This document shows, one piece after another, positions 60,264 to 64,000 of a DNA stretch of 64,000 nt. The notes beneath the pieces were generated by a model. That model searched no databases. It worked only from the letters and a program-made list of their open reading frames with translations, and was not told where the DNA came from. The stretch is from the NCBI RefSeq assembly GCF_030691015.1, contig NZ_JAUYFF010000001.1, positions 620,001 through 684,000 of the forward strand. Reading direction: 5' to 3'. Source of the stretch: Sulfuricurvum sp. (GTDB lineage: Bacteria > Campylobacterota > Campylobacteria > Campylobacterales > Sulfurimonadaceae). A program made the translations under genes and the position numbers. The number at the start of each line of letters is the position of its first letter. Within the stretch, counting starts at the first letter, position 1.

Positions 60264-61064
60264 ATGCTACTGGAAATGCTTGATTATCCCTTTATGCAGC
60301 GCGCTTTTATCGCGGGGTTAATGATTGCGATTTTAGCCTCTTTAAGCGGATCGTTTATCGTCCTTCGCCGTTATTCACTTCTGAGTGAAACTTTGGCGCA
60401 TGTCTCCCTTGTCGGGGTATCGGTGGGACTATTATTCGGTATGAGTCCTCTGTGGATGGCGGTCTTAGCCTCTTTAGTCGCATCGTGGATGATCGAGTAT
60501 TTGCGCAGTGTTCACGGGATGTATTCCGATTCGGTACTCGCCATTTTTCTCTCAGGCTCCCTCGCGCTGGCGATTGTCATCGTCTCTATGGCCGGATCGT
60601 TTAACGCCTCTCTCTTTAGCTATCTTTTTGGCTCGATCCTATCGGTAAGCACGCAGGATTTATGGGTCATGGGAATTTTCGGCTCGTTAGCGATGGCGTT
60701 ATTGCTCGCGTTTTTCAAAGAGCTCTATTTTATCGCGTTTGATGAGGATGTTGCCCGAGCGGGGGGTATTCGTGTAACGATGCTCAACTTTATGCTGGTA
60801 AGCATTATCGCCGTTATCATTGCCCTCTCCATTCGGGTGGTCGGAACCCTCTTGATCGGTGCCCTTATGGTCATCCCTCCCGTTGCCGCGATCCGATTCG
60901 GGATGGGTTTTTATCCGACAACCCTCCTCTCTATCGCTATTGCCCTTATCTCGGTGGTGATCGGATTGAGTGCTTCGTATCTTTTTTCACTCCCTAGCGG
61001 TGCGGCGATCGTCTTGTGCCTGTTGGTTATCTTTATCATCGCATTGGTCATTAACCGCCGATGA
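60264..61064 (+). CDS. znuB: Metal ABC transporter permease (ZnuB-like)
   Basis: Protein of 266 aa with about eight hydrophobic segments; AAGGA lies 6 nt before the ATG. Family blocks are MQRAFIAGLMIAILASLSGSFIVLRR, SETLAHVSLVGVSVG and VVGTLLIGALMVIPPVAA. It forms the membrane channel for zinc or manganese uptake. It overlaps the bioC-like gene by 4 nt. Confidence 0.9.
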   Translation: MLLEMLDYPFMQRAFIAGLMIAILASLSGSFIVLRRYSLLSETLAHVSLVGVSVGLLFGMSPLWMAVLASLVASWMIEYLRSVHGMYSDSVLAIFLSGSLALAIVIVSMAGSFNASLFSYLFGSILSVSTQDLWVMGIFGSLAMALLLAFFKELYFIAFDEDVARAGGIRVTMLNFMLVSIIAVIIALSIRVVGTLLIGALMVIPPVAAIRFGMGFYPTTLLSIAIALISVVIGLSASYLFSLPSGAAIVLCLLVIFIIALVINRR

Positions 61065-61756
61065 GCAATGCGTGTCATGAGTTTTCCCGCTATGCGGCAC
61101 AGTACGGCAGTCGCAATGTTATTCAGCGGCTCGTTGCCCAAAAACTGATTGCCTCTACCCCTAATCAGCCGAAACATATTGTGGATTTGGGATGCGGAAA
61201 CGGAACCCTTTTCTCGTTGATCGATTGGGAGGTTGAACGTTTCGTCGGTGTCGATTTTTCAGAGCAAATGTTGGAACACCACCCCAAATCTTCCAATGTC
61301 GAATTAGTATGGGGAAATTTCAACGATCCGTTATTATTTGAGAGCTTGAAAAAGGAGCGATTTGATCGCATCTACTCTGCTTCGGCGTTGCAGTGGGCGG
61401 AGGATTTGGAGAGTGTTATAGAGTCTCTCGCCTCGCTCAACACCCCGATGTCATTGGCGATCTTCACCGCGGGGACGTTTAAAACTTTGCATGAGTGCGC
61501 GGGAGTTACACCGTTGTTACGTAGCAGTGATGAGGTGATGGCTATCGCCGAGAAACATTTGGATGCACGGTTTGAAGTGCTTCATACCACATTAGAGTTT
61601 GATTCGGTACGGGAGATGTTTCGCTATATCAAACGAAGCGGGGTGAGCGGTGGACGAAGAGTTCTCGATTTTTCTCAGACGAAGCGGTTGATGGAAATGT
61701 ATCCGTTGAACTATCTCGAATTTGAGGTTGTGTTTATTACAACCCCATCTCACTAA
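61061..61756 (+). CDS. bioC: BioC-like malonyl-ACP methyltransferase
   Basis: Protein of 231 aa. SAM-binding motif VDLGCGNGTLFSLI follows a BioC-type N-terminus (FSRYAAQYGSRNVIQRLVAQ), with SALQWAEDLE and TLHECAG later. BioC methylates malonyl-ACP to start pimelate synthesis for biotin. Other class I methyltransferases are possible. The ATG overlaps the znuB stop. The 3' end overlaps the convergent kinase gene by 20 nt. Confidence 0.78.
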   Translation: MSNACHEFSRYAAQYGSRNVIQRLVAQKLIASTPNQPKHIVDLGCGNGTLFSLIDWEVERFVGVDFSEQMLEHHPKSSNVELVWGNFNDPLLFESLKKERFDRIYSASALQWAEDLESVIESLASLNTPMSLAIFTAGTFKTLHECAGVTPLLRSSDEVMAIAEKHLDARFEVLHTTLEFDSVREMFRYIKRSGVSGGRRVLDFSQTKRLMEMYPLNYLEFEVVFITTPSH

Positions 61757-62990
61757 ACAGCGGTCTCTCTTCCACCGCTTCATTCATACATTTCTCTTTT
61801 AGCTCTTCTAACATAGTATAGACAGTCCCCTCTTTGGTAGGGCAGAGCGAGAGCATATCTTCCAGCAGACATCCGAACGCCCGCACTTCGATCCTCTCGA
61901 ACTCTTTTCGGTGGGGTTCATAAAAACTTGCCGCGCCGAAATCTCCCAGATAACAGTGGTCATCGTCGTTGATGAGGATATTGTGGGCGTAGAGGTCGCC
62001 GTGCATTAGCCCTCGCGCGTGCAGATGCGCAGCGGCAGAGGCGATCCCTTTTGCCACTTCTAGGATGCTCTCAGGCGTGAAGGTTACTTTTGCTTCGAAC
62101 GTATCACGCGTACAGGTCTCAAAATCGGGAGGAAGCCCAAGATTGCGGTAAATATCGGGGATGTATTCGAGTACCAACCCCAGACGCTCGTCACCCGCTA
62201 ATTTTGAGAGGACTTTGATGAGGTTAGGATGTTCCCCCGTACTCATGGTGGCGTTCATCTCATCGTGTGCGTATCCGTCACTCGTGATGGCACCTTTAAA
62301 AAGTTTCAGTGCCACCTCCTCTTCGTGAGATTTCGAATAGGCTTTGTAAATATCCCCCGAAGCTCCTGAACCCAATTTCTCTTTGACCTCTAACGATTCG
62401 TAGGGTATCTCTTGAAGCTCAAACTGAGCCTTTGGACTGCATGGATTCCCCGAAAAAGCGAGCCAAGAGAGTTTCGGAAGACTCCACAGCCATGAGGGGA
62501 TTGCTTGGAGATTGTTTGCCGAGAGGCGGAGGAGTTCGAGATTTCGGCACATTGCCATCTCGTCGGGAAGCGTTTCGAGACGGTTTCCGGCCAAAGCGCA
62601 TTTTTGCAGTTTGTGGAGTTTGCCGATAGAGCTTGGGAGAGATTTGAGTCTGTTATCGGTCAGGATGAGCCAGCTGATAGTATCAGGGAGAACCTCTTCG
62701 TCAAACGTTTCGATCTGATTGTTTTTAAACCCTACCATATAAAGGTGTTCGCACCCTTTGAACGAGGGGACGGTGGTAAAGCGATTGTTGGAGAAGAAAG
62801 CGATCTTCAGATTCGTCAGTCTGCTTATATCTTCGGGAAGTGAGGAGAAGAGATTGTTGCTTAAATCAAGAATCTCAAGAGTATCGGCCAAATCGAATAT
62901 CTCCTCAGGAAAAACACTCAGATTTTCAGAGAGGTTTAATCGTTTGATACCTTTGAGCTTGCCGGAGCGGAGTTGTGCCAACGTTTGCAT
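61737..62990 (-). CDS. Leucine-rich-repeat protein with a C-terminal protein kinase domain
   Basis: Protein of 417 aa. Residues about 15-185 hold roughly seven leucine-rich repeats (LEILDLSNNLFSSLPEDI, then LELLRLSANNLQAIP). The kinase domain (about 203-417) has the Gly loop GSGASG, Lys229 in VALKLF, catalytic Asp332 in MHGDLYAHNIL and DFG at 350-352. All catalytic residues are present, so a Ser/Thr or Tyr kinase is plausible. There is no membrane helix or signal peptide. Substrate unknown. The gene is single, divergent from the small gene at 63.1 kb. Confidence 0.85.
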   Translation of the reverse strand: MQTLAQLRSGKLKGIKRLNLSENLSVFPEEIFDLADTLEILDLSNNLFSSLPEDISRLTNLKIAFFSNNRFTTVPSFKGCEHLYMVGFKNNQIETFDEEVLPDTISWLILTDNRLKSLPSSIGKLHKLQKCALAGNRLETLPDEMAMCRNLELLRLSANNLQAIPSWLWSLPKLSWLAFSGNPCSPKAQFELQEIPYESLEVKEKLGSGASGDIYKAYSKSHEEEVALKLFKGAITSDGYAHDEMNATMSTGEHPNLIKVLSKLAGDERLGLVLEYIPDIYRNLGLPPDFETCTRDTFEAKVTFTPESILEVAKGIASAAAHLHARGLMHGDLYAHNILINDDDHCYLGDFGAASFYEPHRKEFERIEVRAFGCLLEDMLSLCPTKEGTVYTMLEELKEKCMNEAVEERPLFSEMGL

Positions 62991-63016
62991 AAAGCCCTTT
63001 TTGCGGATTAGATTAG

Positions 63017-63035
63017 TATCGGAATTTTACCGATA
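63017..63035. promoter_or_regulatory. Inverted repeat in the kinase/small-gene promoter region
   Basis: TATCGG-AATTTTA-CCGATA has perfect 6-bp arms. It lies 27 nt upstream of the kinase start and 29 nt ahead of the TATAAT at 63064, so it could be an operator for either gene. Confidence 0.35.
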
Positions 63036-63063
63036 TTTGATCACAAAGCGTTATACTATCCAT

Positions 63064-63069
63064 TATAAT
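63064..63069 (+). promoter_or_regulatory. -10 element of the small gene at 63.1 kb
   Basis: TATAAT, 21 nt before the ATG at 63090, with GAGGAG as the ribosome-binding site between them. No -35 match. Confidence 0.5.
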
Positions 63070-63089
63070 AGAATTTTGACGAGGAGAGA

Positions 63090-63467
63090 ATGATGTTGGG
63101 GATTGAAAAATACGATAATCTAAAAGATGTTATACCGAATCTTATGCCGGTACTTCGTGATGCGATTCAGTCTGAGTTTTTGGAAATCAAAAAAATCAAT
63201 AAAGAGTGTGAAAAATATATAGCATCCTGCAACCATTTTCCCGAGCTGACAAAAGCCGAATATGTTATTTTCTCTCAGCATATTAAAAAAAATGAGCATA
63301 AATATGAGATGTTTGTTTTTATCGACGCGGAGGGAAATATGGTTCGTCATGTTACCGGAGCAGAGATGGAGCTTTACGGGCTTCTTGATTCATGTGCCAA
63401 TCTTCATGTTTCCGAAGAGTATGTTGAACAGCAAACCCATTGTCACGACGGTGAGTGCCGTCACTGA
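63090..63467 (+). CDS. Small acidic protein of unknown function with a His/Cys-rich C-terminus
   Basis: Protein of 125 aa (a second ATG directly follows). No domain recognised. The first half is helical (LMPVLRDAIQSEFLEIKKINKE), the second contains strand-like YEMFVFIDAEGNMVRHVTG. The end reads QQTHCHDGECRH, with three His and two Cys, a possible metal-binding tail. It ends 1 nt before the convergent flavoprotein gene. Confidence 0.7.
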   Translation: MMLGIEKYDNLKDVIPNLMPVLRDAIQSEFLEIKKINKECEKYIASCNHFPELTKAEYVIFSQHIKKNEHKYEMFVFIDAEGNMVRHVTGAEMELYGLLDSCANLHVSEEYVEQQTHCHDGECRH

Positions 63468-63468
63468 T

Positions 63469-64000
63469 TCAGCAACCTCTCTTTTCTCCGCATACTGTTT
63501 TTAAAACACCCTGTGCCGCAAATACTCCACTGGCAAAAGAGGCGGTTAATAAATATCCTCCCGTTGGTGCATCCCAATCGAGCATTTCACCCGCACAAAA
63601 TACATTTGGCAGAGCATGCAGCATCAGATTTTCATTAACTGCTTCGCGCATTACTCCACCGGCAGTGCTAATAGCTTCTTCTATGGGTTGCATTCCATAT
63701 AGTGTAAGGGGATGCTTCTTTACACATGCCGCAACGGTGTGTGAGTCATGCCATTTCTCTTTGGGCAATACTTCCCGAATGAGTGCTGCTTTAACGCCCT
63801 CCAAACCCGCTTTGCGCCATGTGTTGTCACGTGATTGTTTGCCGGATGAGGTAAGCCGTGATAGTAAGGCAGCTTCACTGATATGGGGCAAAAGATCTAA
63901 AAAAAGTACTGCCGATCCCTTTGCTATTATTTCTTCTCGAAGTGGACGGGAGAGTGCATAGACCAATCCCCCCTCGATTCCATAGGTTGTTAAAACGGCT
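63469..64000 (-). CDS. HI0933/BaiN-family flavoprotein (C-terminal fragment)
   Basis: The frame runs off the right edge; about 177 C-terminal residues are seen. The end has NVFCAGEMLDWDAPTGGYLLTASFASGVFAAQ, the FAD-binding signature of this family (AGE...D...GGYN.. type). The middle block GLVYALSRPLREEI fits the TIGR03862-like branch. The family binds FAD and probably NAD(P); its substrate is unknown. The N-terminal dinucleotide-binding motif is outside the window. Confidence 0.8.
   Translation of the reverse strand, partial: AVLTTYGIEGGLVYALSRPLREEIIAKGSAVLFLDLLPHISEAALLSRLTSSGKQSRDNTWRKAGLEGVKAALIREVLPKEKWHDSHTVAACVKKHPLTLYGMQPIEEAISTAGGVMREAVNENLMLHALPNVFCAGEMLDWDAPTGGYLLTASFASGVFAAQGVLKTVCGEKRGC

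Overview
The window is a gene-dense chromosomal segment of a Campylobacterota (Epsilonproteobacteria) bacterium, most likely a Sulfuricurvum/Sulfurimonas-type sulfur oxidiser. This rests on recognised protein families and gene order (dnaA-dnaN-gyrB-queF, tig-clpP-def-comM, secG-frr-pyrE, NIF-type nifS-nifU as a stand-alone Fe-S system), not on a database search. Genes are packed with 4-nt overlaps and several convergent pairs overlap at their stop codons. I saw no tRNA, rRNA, CRISPR array, insertion sequence or prophage.

Layout. 1-6.2 kb: phosphate regulon (end of phoU, phoB, phoR, a CCA-adding enzyme gene, pstC, pstA, pstB; no pstS in view). 6.3-12.1 kb: a signalling cluster of a REC-GGDEF-EAL response regulator, a YfiR-like periplasmic protein, a histidine kinase with a YfiN-like sensor half, and a TonB-dependent receptor. 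12.1-18.9 kb, minus strand: dnaA, dnaN, gyrB, a degenerate GGDEF-EAL membrane protein and queF. 17.4-20.1 kb: probable replication origin, with DnaA-box-like sites on both sides of dnaA and beyond ruvC. 20.1-23.7 kb: an acyltransferase fusion and two tandem RluA pseudouridine synthases, each carrying a 16-bp match to the bacterial centromere site parS. 23.8-32.4 kb: purB, nrdA, nrdB and protein or RNA repair/modification genes. 32.5-42 kb: a large DUF748 protein, YeiH-type exporter, comM/yifB, def, a GGDEF-like protein, clpP, tig. 42-47.8 kb: folE, fliI, nifS, nifU, PIN-PhoH ATPase. 47.9-54.7 kb: aroC, rnc, rnhA, a LapB-like protein, a lipoprotein, recJ, pyrG. 54.9-64 kb: cation antiporter, pyrE-frr-secG, zinc ABC transporter, bioC-like methyltransferase, a leucine-rich-repeat protein kinase, a small unknown gene and the end of a flavoprotein.

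The two most notable points are (1) the parS pair written into the coding sequence of two duplicated rluA-family genes 2-5.5 kb from the DnaA-box clusters, with DNA identity across the site higher than in a nearby conserved motif, and (2) the YfiR / sensor kinase / REC-EAL / TonB-receptor cluster, which looks like a YfiNR-type c-di-GMP switch rebuilt around phosphotransfer. All three GGDEF domains in the window have lost the canonical signature, so c-di-GMP synthesis is not supported by any gene here, whereas one EAL domain keeps its catalytic residues.
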